From Deroplatys truncata (lineage: Eukaryota; Arthropoda; Insecta; Mantodea; Mantidae): a DNA stretch of 64,000 nucleotides. The stretch is from assembly GCA_030765065.1 (NCBI GenBank), contig CM060987.1, positions 74,224,557 through 74,288,556 of the forward strand, given 5' to 3'. Every line of letters starts with the position of its first letter. Within the stretch, counting starts at the first letter, position 1. The translations under genes were made by a program, and so were the position numbers. This document shows, in pieces, positions 34,706 through 45,530 of the stretch. The notes under the pieces are model-generated. The model made no database searches. It had not been told where the DNA came from and worked only from the letters and a program-made list of their open reading frames with translations.

Positions 34706-36081
34706 CACTACTGTTTATGAAAATTGCAATACCGTGAAAGAATTCCCCGAATGAATCCAAATGTGGTGGATGTGTAGAACAGTGTGAAGCATTAAGTGAT
34801 TAAGGTTGCAGAGAGGTGGGGTACACGTAGGCCCAGCAGGGCCCTTCGTATTTGTCTGACAGGGTCGGTGTTACGTCTAGTGTAGTCAGCGAAGAGCTGT
34901 GAAACAAGGGAAAACGTGAAAATGCCATTATGCCTCGTCGACGTCAAAGGGTGCATGTTAGTTCGAACGGGGCAGAATGATCGGTCTTCGGGAAGCAGGT
35001 TTGTCATACCGTGGCATTTCGGCTCGTACAGGGCATGCTGCTACGACAGTGATGCGTGTGTGGAAGCAGTGGATAGAAGGGGATCGTACGCAGCGTCGAG
35101 ATGGTACTGCACCATACAATGTGACCACAGCTCGGGATGACCCCATCTTGTCCGCATGATCATAACCGACCATACAGCTTCATCTACAGTGTTGGCTCGA
35201 CGTTGTAACACTGCAGCAGGTGTGAATCTGTCTGCATTGGCGGTTCGTCGCCGTCTGCTGCGTATGGGACTGGTTGCACATATTCATTACGTCGACTTCC
35301 ATTGTCCGGAAACCACAAGCGCTTCCGACTGCAATGCGCACGTAAACGCCGTCACTGGCGAGCTGAGTGGCAAAAGGTAGCCTTTTCAGACGAGTCCGCT
35401 TCAACCTGTCCTACAGTAATGGCCGCATATGTTTTCGATGGTACCGTGACGAGCGCAATCTGGAGACCTACATTGTTGAGCGGCATAGCGGACAAACAGC
35501 AGGTGTGATGGTTTGGGGCGCATTTGGTTAAAACAACCGATCTTGCCTTCTACGAATTGAGGGTAATCTGAACAGTAACTGGTACTTGAGGGAGGTTTTA
35601 AGAGTTCGAGTACTCCTCCTACTTCAGACAACTCCACATGCCATATTTCAGCAGGACAATGCCCGGCCACATATTGCGTGGAATGTATAGACCTTCGAAG
35701 AACGACTAATACCATTGCTTCCCTGGCCTGTACATTCTCCTGATATGTCGCCATCAAACATGTCTGGAGTATAGTTGGTCGGCCACTTGTTCCTCACGGC
35801 CAGCCAGTAGCCAGTGTCAATGTTCTGTGTGCTCGCATTCAAACTGCATGAAGGGAGATTCTTGGGAACATATCCAGAACCTTTTTGATTATATGCCATG
35901 GTGTTTAGCGGCTCTAATTGCAGCGCTTGGAGGCTACACAAAATCCGAATATTCAGGCTCAAACGTCATGTACAGATTTGTAAACTTAATCATTTGTTTA
36001 TTGTCAACCTAATCTGTGGCATAAAATTCATTTCAATCATGGATTTCTTTCTTGGTGTTGCAATTTTCACAACCAGTAGTG
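34706..36081 (+). mobile_element. Tc1-like element inserted in an R850 repeat
   Basis: Inverted ends: cactactgtttatgaaaatt at the left; at the right the complement reads cactactggttgtgaaaatt. TA flanks both sides (34704-34705 and 36082-36083). The 1.38-kb interior carries a plus-strand Tc1-type transposase remnant. The sequence left and right of the TAs joins into a normal R850 repeat, as in the unoccupied copy at 32.4 kb, so the boundaries are certain. Confidence 0.9.
34929..35950 (+). pseudogene. Tc1-like DDE transposase pseudogene
   Basis: Cuts and pastes the element at TA sites when intact. It starts MPRRRQRVHVSS. The helix-turn-helix region follows (LREAGLSYRGISARTGHA, then VMRVWKQWIEG and the basic GRT-type turn), then DHTASSTVLARR and LSALAVRRRLLRMGLV. 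The catalytic domain is in changing frames: VAFSDES holds the first aspartate at about 35380, TPHAIFQQDNARPH the second near 35635-35675, and the third acid region LPWPVHSPDMSPS near 35715-35755 has SN where the family has I-E, so the last acidic residue is lost or shifted. The carboxy end reads HIQNLFDYMPWCLAALIAA. Several indels make it inactive. Confidence 0.8.
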
Positions 36082-36083
36082 TA

Positions 36084-36285
36084 TATCTTGCATTTTCTGC
36101 GAATACCCTGTGAAGACCTCGTCATTCTGAATGACTTTTGTATAACTGGTAAAGCGTAAGACAGGTAAAATCTTACGACACAAAAATCTATAACTCGTTA
36201 ATCCACACGATATATGATCTTTCTTTTGCGTAAACCAATTCCGAGATATTCTTTCTTATTGTTTTTAATTTTCAAAAAAGTATTT
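36084..36285 (+). repeat. R850 repeat, right part of the split copy
   Basis: Continues the copy interrupted at 34703: tatcttgcattttctgcgaa, gacctcgtcattctgaatga, taactggtaaagcgtaag, ttccgagatattctttc. Confidence 0.75.
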
Positions 36286-36286
36286 T

Positions 36287-37104
36287 TACGTTCTCTACTA
36301 CATATAGTATGTAGGGGAAGTATTACATTCCACGCCAAAATTCCATACCGAATTTCACCCGGAAATACATGTTTTGAGGACCCTGGATCCAAAAAAGCAC
36401 TTTTAGAAAAAGATCTGCATGTGTGTGAACAGCATAACTCAGAAACGAAAAGTCGGATAAATACCAAACTTAGTATTTAGGTTCAGTATCTTCCAAAGAT
36501 GCGACACGAAGATTTTAATGAAAATCCCCCCCATCCCGGACTACCCTTTACATGGGACATTTTTCGAAATTTTTTATTTATTTAAAAATAGCTCTAACGA
36601 TTTTGATTAATATATCATATGTTTAAGATATTTTAATGACAGATAAAATGTACCTATATGTTGAATTTTCAGGGACTGTCCCTTAAAGTCCTCTTCTTTC
36701 TGAATGACTTTTGCATAACTGGAAACCGTAAGAGATAGACAAAATTGTTCTATATAAAAAATGTAGACCACGTTAAAATCACAATTTATGACGCATACTT
36801 TTTTTTTGTGGCGTGAACCATTTCCGAGATATCCCTTGTTATTTGTTTGAATTTTCCAATACTTATAGTTGTCCTGGACATGCAAAGAGAATGAAACACT
36901 CCACATAGCAACCAGCTCTTAAAAGATTTGACTATCGTTTCAAACCTACTGTATTTCCCTTGTACTTACAAGAAAATTAGCAATAAAATTGTTTCTGCAA
37001 ATGTTTATCTCGATTAACATGAAGTAGACGGAGAATAAGCTTTTGTAAAAATAGTTTGTACAAGAGTAGAGAAGGTCATGTGGGTGTAACACATCAATTT
37101 TTTT
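36287..37104 (+). repeat. R850 repeat, complete plus copy
   Basis: Starts gttctctactacatatagta, includes attccacgccaaaattcc, acatgttttgaggaccc, gaacagcataactcagaaac, gatgcgacacgaagatttt, ctttacatgggacat, gaccatttccgagatat-type text, tgcaaagagaatgaaac, and ends catgtgggtgtaacacatca. Confidence 0.85.
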
Positions 37105-37330
37105 TCAATTGGAAGTTGCTCTTGTGGTCATGCAAGGAGCATAAAATTACAAAGCAATCAATAGCGACTCACTTTTTAAAAATCTATCGCTTTAGCCTAC
37201 TGTATTCTTCTTATATACCTACAAGAAATGTGTAAATCTGTAATGAAAGTTTATCTCGATTAACAAGAAGTAGTTAGAACGATAAGCGTTTGTTTGTAGA
37301 GGAGTTGGTAGAGAAGTCAGGTGAAGCAGC
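37105..37330 (+). repeat. R850 repeat, 3' tail fragment
   Basis: Only the last third of the unit: ggtcatgcaaggagcataa, tagcgactcactttttaaa, acctacaagaaatgtg, gtttatctcgattaacaag, ggtagagaagtcaggtgaag. Confidence 0.7.
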
Positions 37331-37434
37331 GCACAATACTTTTGTAAAATTCAAACAAACAACCAACTGGGCAATAAATTGACACCAGTGGGTATGTTGT
37401 AACAAGATCTACATTTTAGCGTTTAAAGGTATTT

Positions 37435-38300
37435 AAATGTATTGCATTCCACCCATTTGATATCCAGATTTTACTAGAAATACATGTTTTGAGGCCCCTG
37501 TATAAAAAAAGGCATTTTTAGAAAAAGGTCCGTGGTGTGTGCGCGCGCGCGTGTGTGTGGCAACCAGCATCACTCAAAAGCGAAAAACGGATAAATACCA
37601 CACTTAGTATTTAAGTTCAGCAGCTTCCAAAGATGCGACACGTAGATTTTCAAGAAAATACCCCAACCCTAAACTACCCTTTACATGGAACATTTTTTAA
37701 TTTTTTTTTATTTTCTGAAAAATTCCTCAACACTTTTTATTAAAATACCATATATTAAAGATAGTTACATGACAAATAAAATTTGAGGGATAGTCGAAAA
37801 CATACTACACAAAAAACCTAGATCTCTTTATAACGCACAGTTTATTTCAAATAACTTTTTTGTAGCATCAGCCATTTCCGAGATATACGTTATTAATGGT
37901 TAGAATTATTCAATACTTTGCCATTCTTTTAAAACCCTGTCGTCATTCCGTTGTTTCTCGCGATTGCATGGAAAGTGTATGGAATGTTAAGGCCAGCCTA
38001 AGTGTCCAGTTCTAAAACATTAATACTTTGTCATTCTTTTAATGTCTTGTTCGCTATTCAGTTGTTTCTCGCGATTGCATGGAAAGAGTATGGAATGTTA
38101 AGGTCAGCGTAAGCGTTCAGTTCTAAACATTCCCTTTGGATTTACAACGCAATGTGTAATGTAGCCATTTCTGAAAAGGTTTATCTCGATTATAATGAAG
38201 TAGGTAGGAAAATAGACTTTTGTAAAAATAATTTGTATATCCATTAATAATAGGCGATATAGGGCAGAGAAAGTATTGCGTATGCAACACATCAGATTTT
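37435..38300 (+). repeat. R850 repeat, nearly complete plus copy
   Basis: Runs from attgcattccacccatttg to gcaacacatcagattttttt. The GTGTGT site carries a short GCGCGC insertion (about 37540-37550). The segment ttctcgcgattgcatggaaa-gtatggaatgttaagg occurs twice (37955 and 38070), an internal duplication of about 110 bp. Confidence 0.8.
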
Positions 38301-38757
38301 TTTGTGCAGTAAGGTTTTGTCTGACACTTACGGTTTACGATTTATACAAAAGTAACTCAGAATAAAGAGGACTTCACCGGCTATTCCTAGGAAATTCAAA
38401 ATATACATTTTGCCATTCAAATATCTTAAACATGTGGTATTGTAATCAAAATCGTTAGAAATATTTCTTGAGAAAATAAAAATAATTTAAGCTTTTCTAG
38501 TTCAGGGTGGGGAAACTTTCTTGAAAATCTTTGTGTCGTATCCCGTGAAGATGCTCAACTCAAATACTACATTTGATATTTAATCGACATTACGTTTTTG
38601 AGTTATGCTGACATATTTGCGCGTGCATGCATGCACCTATTTCTATAAATGCTTTCTTTCTTTCTTTTTCCCTTTTTTTATTTCTGGAGCCTCAACACTT
38701 GTATATAGCGAAATTTTTGGATGGAATGGATGGAATTCTCTATTTACTATAGGTAAG
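38301..38757 (-). repeat. R850 repeat, minus copy facing the previous one
   Basis: Reverse-complement landmarks: aataaagaggacttcaccgg, tcctaggaaattcaaaata, aaatcgttagaaatat, gggtggggaaactttcttg, ggagcctcaacacttgt, ggatggaattctctatttac. Again tail-to-tail with the plus copy. Confidence 0.75.
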
Positions 38758-38759
38758 GT

Positions 38760-39475
38760 ACTATAAGTAAATAAATAATGTGTACTTCTGGGGATATTAT
38801 ACTCCCATATTAATTAAAACCTACAGGTATACACAAATGTTCTATGTAGGTAACATTTGAATTTTAATAAATAATGAATTTCAAATACGTTCTTTTACAC
38901 CTAAGCAAAATGAGAGACAAGTTGTAATAATGTACAAATTTAGTGACATAACTTAGTATTGGCTTCGGTTAAACGTAACATGAGTTTATATTTCAAAGAA
39001 CTGCACAGTAATATGTAAGGCATCTTAAGTAATGCCATCCTCATCAAATCGCTGGTTATTGGGCTATAATTGTAGAAATGCGACGGCAGGATATTCGGAG
39101 TTCCGGCGGATGTTCACTTTCAAAATGATGACTCCGGCATAGAAACGTACTCTTTTCCGCCGGGACAATCCTACTACCCAATAGATAGGGATGCAAATAT
39201 CACTGTATAGTGATTTTCATGATGTAAAGTTTTCTCTCCCTGCTCTTGCTTTATGTTGTTGCTAACCGGAAAATAACTTATTTTCATTCCAATTTTACTC
39301 TAATCTGCCCTTTTAGAATATCGTGTAGTACTCATTCAAACTGCCTTTTGGGTACTTCCTACACATCTTTCTCTGCTACCGACTGATTTTCTCGTATTAG
39401 ACAAAACGCTGTGAACGGGCGTAAGGAAGAGTTGTGAACCCCTCGTGGATTACAGTCAAGTCAGCCTCAAATATC
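38760..39475. other. Intergenic stretch, no gene recognised
   Basis: A GC-rich patch at 39075-39175 (cggcaggatattcgg ... ccgccgggacaatcc) has the look of a small DNA transposon, but no clean inverted ends could be set. Confidence 0.4.
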
Positions 39476-39786
39476 TTAGGGCGGTATTCATAGTCGATTT
39501 TGGTTCAGACCAACTTGCTACTTCCGGTGGATTTACAACGGACCATCGATTTTCTTATTCATAGGCCGGGACTTGCGTTGGTCCGGGATCAAACGCCTTG
39601 GTCGGGACCAAATTTTGGTCTACCTGGAGGGGTAGATTAAAGGCAGACTATCTTTACAAAATGGATGACTTTGGAGTGATGGGCGTGCCTGCTTGCGTAG
39701 AATTCGCGAAATGAGACGGTGGAGTAAAACTATCTACCAAAATTAGACATAATTGGAAAGTATGGTGGCCTAAACTTCAAAACAAA

Positions 39787-40026
39787 TACAGGTTTAGTAA
39801 AGCAAAGGTTAGAAAGCTGATAAAACGGATTCATCCTAACCTATATGACAGAGAGGATAACCGAGGCTTGAGTATCTCAATTGATACGATGCTAATAGCA
39901 CTTCCATATTATGCAAGAGAAGGATATCAAGAAAACACCACTGATCTTAGTAACACATCAGTAAGCCGCATTATAACTAATGTGCCATTGATATGTTCTA
40001 TGTTCACAAGCCTTTATGGCTGCTAG
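39787..40026 (+). pseudogene. HARBI1-like nuclease, amino-terminal fragment
   Basis: The open segment reads YRFSKAKVRKLIKRIHPNLY, then LSISIDTMLIALPYYAREGY and DLSNTSVSRIITNV, ending at a TAG at 40024. This is the classic start of Harbinger nucleases: a recognition helix region, a LxxLrfYAtGsfq-type block and the sQSSVSRiI helix-turn-helix. The DDE catalytic part that should follow is missing, so the copy cannot cut DNA. Upstream in-frame sequence back to an ATG is broken. Confidence 0.75.
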
Positions 40027-40775
40027 TGAACTCACAGAATGCAATCTAATCTACATTTACCTTCGTTAAACCGGGAGTGCGATGCACTTTACGTAACATG
40101 ACAGGATGTAACGCGAAGTTAAGAAATTCTGCTAAAGTAAACGTCTAATTAGGATGCACTTAACGTAACGGGAATGAATCTTGATTGATTGTTCATTTAT
40201 TACTTAATGCTACGGCTTCACGCCGATTGGTTCTAATTGCCATGCCACATTAAACTTGACATAACGGGAAGGAACAGTTTGACATTGCCAAATTCTTTCA
40301 GTTACTTCGTTAAAGTAAGCCACGTTAAGACAACCCTAAATAGCTCAATTTAATACAATGTTTTAAGACCTTCACGTTATGTCGCGTTGAGTTAAGTTAC
40401 CTGGGTTAAGTTAGAGGTAATTCAGGCTTTACTTACGTTTTGCCGGCAAGGAGAGGAGGATTACAACTCCCGGAAGTTTTATGATTTATAAATTTCCTCA
40501 GGTAATTATTTCTGTATTATTACTCTCACACAGTACCTATTTAATTATTTGGTTAAGATCCAGGGTGACATTCTAATAAGAGCAAATGTTCCTTCCTATT
40601 TAAATACATTTTAATTCTGTAATTTTAAGGTTAAAAGTTAATATTCCAGCAAGTTAAATTCTTATTGAAATGATTAACAATGCTATGAAACTGTGTATCT
40701 GGTGGACAAGAACGTTTCCAAAAAGGGAGGTGTAGCAATAGGTTAGTGTCATGCACGAAACTGCCTATATACGAA

Positions 40776-41033
40776 TTATCTCCCTCCATGCCTCCTCTTT
40801 TTTGCGTTTGCATTTGTTGAAACCCACTTGTTTTCAATAATATCCACAATTTTTTCTATTAAGGAAAGAAGGCATTTTTCTCCGACCGTTTTAATGCACG
40901 CTTCTTGGTTATCTCCATTTTTTGCTGAGGGATAGGAGTGAGCATTGAATACTCTATGGAAGTCGCGCAAACATCTTCGTCTAACATTTTCTCCTTGTTG
41001 ATCCACGGCCTTTCTTCGTCCGAGACTTTTCAT
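40776..41033 (-). CDS. Uncharacterised 85-codon frame inside the Harbinger element
   Basis: The minus frame starts with ATG at 41033 and encodes a basic, helix-prone protein (MKSLGRRKAVDQQGENVRRR, later IEKIVDIIENKWVS and NAKKRRHGG). Harbinger elements often carry a second gene for a Myb/SANT-like DNA-binding protein, or it could be the reverse-strand end of the nuclease; neither is demonstrated, since no clear tryptophan triad is visible. It is the only sizeable open frame in this half of the element. Confidence 0.3.
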   Translation of the reverse strand: MKSLGRRKAVDQQGENVRRRCLRDFHRVFNAHSYPSAKNGDNQEACIKTVGEKCLLSLIEKIVDIIENKWVSTNANAKKRRHGGR

Positions 41034-41129
41034 CGTCTATGAATATCAAAAGCTTGGGCGGCCTTTGGTCCGGACCAAATGAGTCTGGAGATAGTCCAGA
41101 GCAATGTGAAATCTATGAATACGGCCCTT

Positions 41130-41720
41130 AATGCTCAGCCACACAGAATGGTGTCTATTGTTATCTCTGTTAAATGGCGTATTGTTCAGAGACAACAGTA
41201 ATTATGTATGTTTCACTATTAGAAAGTACAAATTGACAACTATAAATTACTTTCACCGCTTTTGTTCCTACAAGATATAAGGATCATTGCTTTTATCTGG
41301 TGCTCTTTACAGAAGAAGAGTACATGTGGTGAAAATTAGTATAAAGACAGTAGGTGATTTGAATAAAGAGAGTAATGCAGTTTATATTCAAATAGTAGAT
41401 ACAAGAAATTTAAACATCGTAACATAATTACCTATCTGTTGAAGTTATTCCTTGACGAAACTAACAAAGAAAACTCTTGAGGTTAGAGATACCTTATTTT
41501 GCGTTAGCTTTTCATATCTGATTCTTGCTAGAGCCTAAATAATTTGTTCTTATCATTTCAGAGGTGCCCTTAGGAATTGTCTTGATCAGAGTTTTGTATT
41601 TCTTGCAGGAAATACCTTGCCTATTTCTCTCGTATCTTTCTTTGCATCTGTGGTATCGTTCCAAATTGCTGTTCCGTAGTTTAAGCGTGCGCCTTTAATC
41701 TCTAAGAGTAATATTCAGAA
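41130..41720. other. Intergenic stretch, no gene recognised
   Basis: AT-rich; no motif or repeat end recognised. Confidence 0.4.
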
Positions 41721-41724
41721 TTTT

Positions 41725-41875
41725 TCATTGTGTTTAAAATCAAGACTGGAAGCTGGCGAGAACGGAACGTTTTTATAATTTTTAAACCACATTTCGATTG
41801 TAACGGAACCACGGACGTAGGCATTATCTTGTAGAAAAATTCGGTTTTCGGCACAGAAGTCCCCTCACATTCGAA
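41725..41875 (-). pseudogene. Small Tc1-like transposase fragment
   Basis: The minus strand reads RIFLQDNAYVRGSVTIEMWF followed by NYKNVPFSPASSLDF. This fits the second catalytic aspartate (LQDNA) and the region before the third acid (wPaqSPDLN) in Tc1-like transposases. Beyond about 41720 only weak similarity continues. Ends of the parent element were not found. Confidence 0.45.
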
Positions 41876-42208
41876 TCAGTTCGGTATCTGGCAACGGTGT
41901 ATACTGAAAGCGAATTAAATATCTTGGGGAATCTGCTTAATCTCTTCCCTAGCATGGTACAAGAGCGCGATTGGCATGACCAGTTTCCTGCGTGTTGTTT
42001 TCAGATAGTGTAGCATTAACGCAAACTTCGATCAATAAGTAAGAGCAAGTCTTGCATTGACAATAAACGTTTGTCCCCTTAGGAAAAGAAAGAAAGAAAA
42101 ACATACATGTCGGAAACGAATGATATTTTGGAATATTTGAGTTCGCCTTGAAGCTGTCCAGCGCTATATGAATGAATGACAAGGCCTAATGCGGAATACG
42201 TCATCTCG

Positions 42209-42270
42209 CCGTCTTAGCTCAGTGGTGGAGCATGGGCATGGCAAGTTTAAGATATGTGGTTTATGTCCTA
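42209..42270 (+). repeat. tRNA-like SINE fragment
   Basis: An A-box-like head (cgtcttagctcagtggtggagc) followed by a degenerate B-box region (gatatgtggtttatgtcc). Too decayed to be a tRNA gene; likely a SINE head. Confidence 0.4.
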
Positions 42271-42814
42271 ATCATGACATTGAGCTTTTCAGGTCAGATC
42301 TTACCTTCTAGAATACTATGTTTTACACAGGATTTTCCACCAGTTTTCATCATCAGCATACTTGCAGTGTCAAAAACATGTCTTGTTTTGCTTGAATGAG
42401 CCGAGATTAAGATATTAACGCACAAAATCTGCATATGAAGTTTTATTATGGATATTTAGCATTTGCGAAGAAAAATATGGAGTGCTAAGTGACCTTAGTT
42501 AACGATTTTCAGTCATTTGAGTCATTCATAAATATTTACACATGGCTACTGGCTGTTATCTACTTAGAATTTAATTACCGCGGAAACTTAAATAACCCAG
42601 CGTGTATAAGGAAAGCGAAACATGTTTATCACCCTTATGATTAAGGGTTTCTTAAGTAAGGATAAATTAAAATTTCTTATTTATAAACATTAAATAAAGT
42701 ATAAAAAAGCTGACCACATACTTGGATATTCTTCATATAGGTAATATTTACCTTTTTATTGAAGTGTAAAATTGAGTGGAAAAGGAACCGAAAGGTATAA
42801 TGAAAACAAAATGT

Positions 42815-42878
42815 GGTTAAATGGCCAGCGTTCTGGCTTCTAAACCAAGAGGTCTCGTGTTCGATTGTCTGAGGTGCT
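42815..42878 (+). repeat. tRNA-like SINE, family B, plus copy
   Basis: Contains ccagcgttctggcttct, aaccaagaggtctcg and a B box (gtgttcgattgt). The same block appears inverted at 43745-43800, and a looser relative at 56755-56830. Confidence 0.5.
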
Positions 42879-43254
42879 CCCCAGTACTCATTGTAGACTG
42901 TTATGTAGGTATTAAGCTAGGTATTTTAACGTTGTATTCAGTGTTTGTGCCTGGCTGCCTCCAGTTTGCCAAGAAAAATGTTCCTAACCACAAGAAGTTT
43001 CTTATGTTTACATTAATAGGTATGTAAATATAGTAAAGCTATTTTGAGAAACTTCACTTAATTTATTTAATAGACTTCCTAAAGCTGTTTCTTTTGAATC
43101 CTTTAAGAGGTCAGTGAAGCTAACTTTGCTGTCAAATTGCTTTTATTGCCTCAATGAATTTTATGCTACTATCATGTGGTGTTTTTTTTATACATTTCTT
43201 GTATTTGACGTTGCTATATAATACATTTGTTTTAGCAAACAAGCTATCTATGAA

Positions 43255-43560
43255 AGTAGAATGAATGCCAAAATTCATACCACTTTAAGGATGCGAGGTG
43301 AATATTTTTAAGAAAATTGCACCACCCCAGACTACCCTTTATATGGAAAAAGGTTCGTTATTTTTTATTTTGTCAAAAAGAGCTCTAACCATCTTAATTA
43401 AAATCTGTTGTTTTGAGGTATTCACATTATGGACAAGAGCATTGAATTGAATTTCCTCTTATAGTCTGCAAAGTCCGTTTCATCCGAATTGCATTTTATA
43501 CAAATTAGAAGACATTACAGAAAAAGCTTTAGAGTTCATTAAAATATACAGTTTGTCCTT
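43255..43560 (+). repeat. R850 repeat, diverged internal fragment
   Basis: Landmarks: ttaaggatgcgaggtgaat, ccagactaccctttatatgg, gagctctaaccatctt, tcatccgaattgcatttt, tttagagttcattaaaata. Confidence 0.65.
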
Positions 43561-43739
43561 TTAAATTGTTTCATTTGTATAGCTCTTTTGACTTGAGAAA
43601 CAACTGATGATGTTAGTGTGTGTACACTGTTTCTTAACGCTGGGTTTTATTACTTATTTTACATTTAGGCGCACATTCACTTACAATTCTGCGAAGGATA
43701 AGGAATTATTAGTATTATTGTTATTATTATTGTTAGCTT

Positions 43740-43803
43740 CCCTGCTCCATCAGGGATCCAACCGAGACCTCTTGGTTGAGAAGCAGAACGCTGGAGACAT
43801 TCG
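43740..43803 (-). repeat. tRNA-like SINE, family B, minus copy
   Basis: The reverse complement contains ccagcgttctgcttctc, aaccaagaggtctcgg and ttggatccctg at the B-box position. With the plus copy at 42815 it forms an inverted pair about 0.9 kb apart. Confidence 0.5.
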
Positions 43804-43969
43804 AAGCATCTTTGGAAGCATGCGATTTTTCTGTTTTCTTTGAATGGGCTTGTTAGCAACAACAATTGGCTTGTGGTATAAAAAGTTGTGTTTTGTCTTC
43901 CTATAGTAACCAAGTTCTTACCTATTGCATGATTGAAAATATTTTCTAGGCAGTAATTTATCAACATTA

Positions 43970-44955
43970 ACAGAGTAAAAGAATCGCCTTTTAAATGAGT
44001 AGTTATAATATAACAAATAATACCTGTGGAATGTTAATTAAAAAATATCATATAAATATCATATACACGCACATTTATTTGTTTACCTACTAGCTTGCTT
44101 AACCGACGTTGTACAGGTGGCTTTTTAAACCTGGAATGATTAATTTCATTTATCGCCGCCCCTCATTCTTGACGACATAATTGTTGTACAACGATCTAGA
44201 AGTTTTGTATTGAGATTCCTTCCGTGTAACTGTAATTTCGTAAAATCCGTCTGATGTTCCTAATAACTTAGGAAACATCCCCTTATATTTAGGCACATGC
44301 GTATGAAATATCGGCGGATGTTGTATTTCTAATTTCCGTAACCTCCCCTCAACAGTCTTCCAAATATCGAAATGTATAAGGTAAGGATCTTTTAGCGTGA
44401 AAGAGTTATTGATCGAGTAATGTGTAAGTACAGTAAATTACATTTTAAACTCCCGTACTTTCCTCTTTGGTCCCTATTTATTTAATGACATAAAAGCTCC
44501 ACATTTCTATATAATTCAGAAACGCCTGATATCAACATGAAATATGGGCGAAGCAGGTGAATATCAAGATTTCCCACCTCGGACCACCAATTTAAACGTT
44601 TTGGAAATGACATTCTGTAACCAACAAAGTCTGCGACCACTAGAAAAGCTCAGTGTTTAATTATCAACAGTTGAGCGTGCGTGATGTTATGTTGGGCAAA
44701 AGTGTTCTCGCATTATTTAAAATATGCCGGTGATGAGCTTGATTACACACTCAGGGAAAATAAAACAACACTTTCTTGCTAAAGGGGTTTTGGCATCCAG
44801 AAACTTCATCACGCGCGTCTATAGATTTAGAATCAAAGTTTCTCAGATGTTTAATGCTAAATGCTGCACGCATCTGCAGTATTTGACTAAAACGTCAATT
44901 ACAGGACCCGATTGTCTTTTGCTTTTGCGTTTTCATAATTACAAATCGTGAGTAT
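43970..44955. other. Intergenic stretch, no gene recognised
   Basis: No domain or repeat end recognised; open frames are short and featureless. Confidence 0.4.
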
Positions 44956-44959
44956 CTAA

Positions 44960-45530
44960 AGATAGAATGACCGCATCAATAAGAGCAATGAACATCAAAT
45001 ATCTATCGAGGATATTCCTGCAAACAGCAATGAAAATTTTCAAAATAAAGACACTGCCAATCATCACTTATGGGCTACAATCTACCTGCAATACCTCACA
45101 ATGAGCAACCTAAAAGATCTGGAAAAGGTAAAAACGACGTTCCAAGTAGGTACTCATCGTCACGCCTCTGTATGAGTTGAGCAGGGAAACCATACTGCTG
45201 GAAGACTTGTGTTCTGCAATTACTACTACCATCCACACCTGCATACGCTGTTACAGAATGCTGGAGGAAGAATACAAAAATCCAGCGGAGTTCTATACCA
45301 CGGGCACCATGACCAGAGATGATTGGAAGGAAGTGGACTACGAACTGTGGCACATTGTAACCTGGATGACAATCCATAGATTCTGTTTCAAGATATGCAG
45401 CACCAAGAGTTTTCATAAACCCAACACACACTGCATGTCTCCTTATGTGGGAAAGACTGTGGAAAATACCACGTACTGGAAGGCAAAGTTCGTGCAGTCA
45501 TTAACAAAGTTTTGTAGTAAGAACTAAACA
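44960..45530 (+). pseudogene. LINE fragment, carboxy end of the reverse transcriptase protein
   Basis: Reads SRIFLQTAMKIFKIKTLPII then TYGLQ, the thumb block after the reverse transcriptase. A frame from 45177 follows: SRETILLEDLCSAITTT, EEEYKNPAEFY, DDWKEVDYELW and a Cys/His-containing tail (FCFKICSTKSFHKPNTHC) where many LINE proteins have a CCHC-like knuckle. The REx-LLEDL block parallels that of the LINE at 29490, so both belong to one family. Strongly 5'-truncated and broken by stops between the two parts. Confidence 0.6.

Larger units (their letters stand above)
39479..41127 (+). mobile_element. PIF/Harbinger DNA transposon, internally decayed
   Basis: Inverted ends begin gggcggtattcatag at 39479 and, in complement, gggccgtattcatag at 41127. 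A TTA target duplication flanks both sides (39476-39478 and 41128-41130), diagnostic of PIF/Harbinger with its TWA target. The interior carries a HARBI1-like amino-terminal fragment on the plus strand. At 1.65 kb it is too short for both usual genes (nuclease and Myb/SANT-like protein). Additional near-terminal inverted words ggtccgg-accaaa occur inside both ends. Confidence 0.85.

Noticed and set aside
34792-35404. Minus-strand frames opposite the Tc1-like transposase
   Set aside because: Shadows of the plus-strand transposase remnant.
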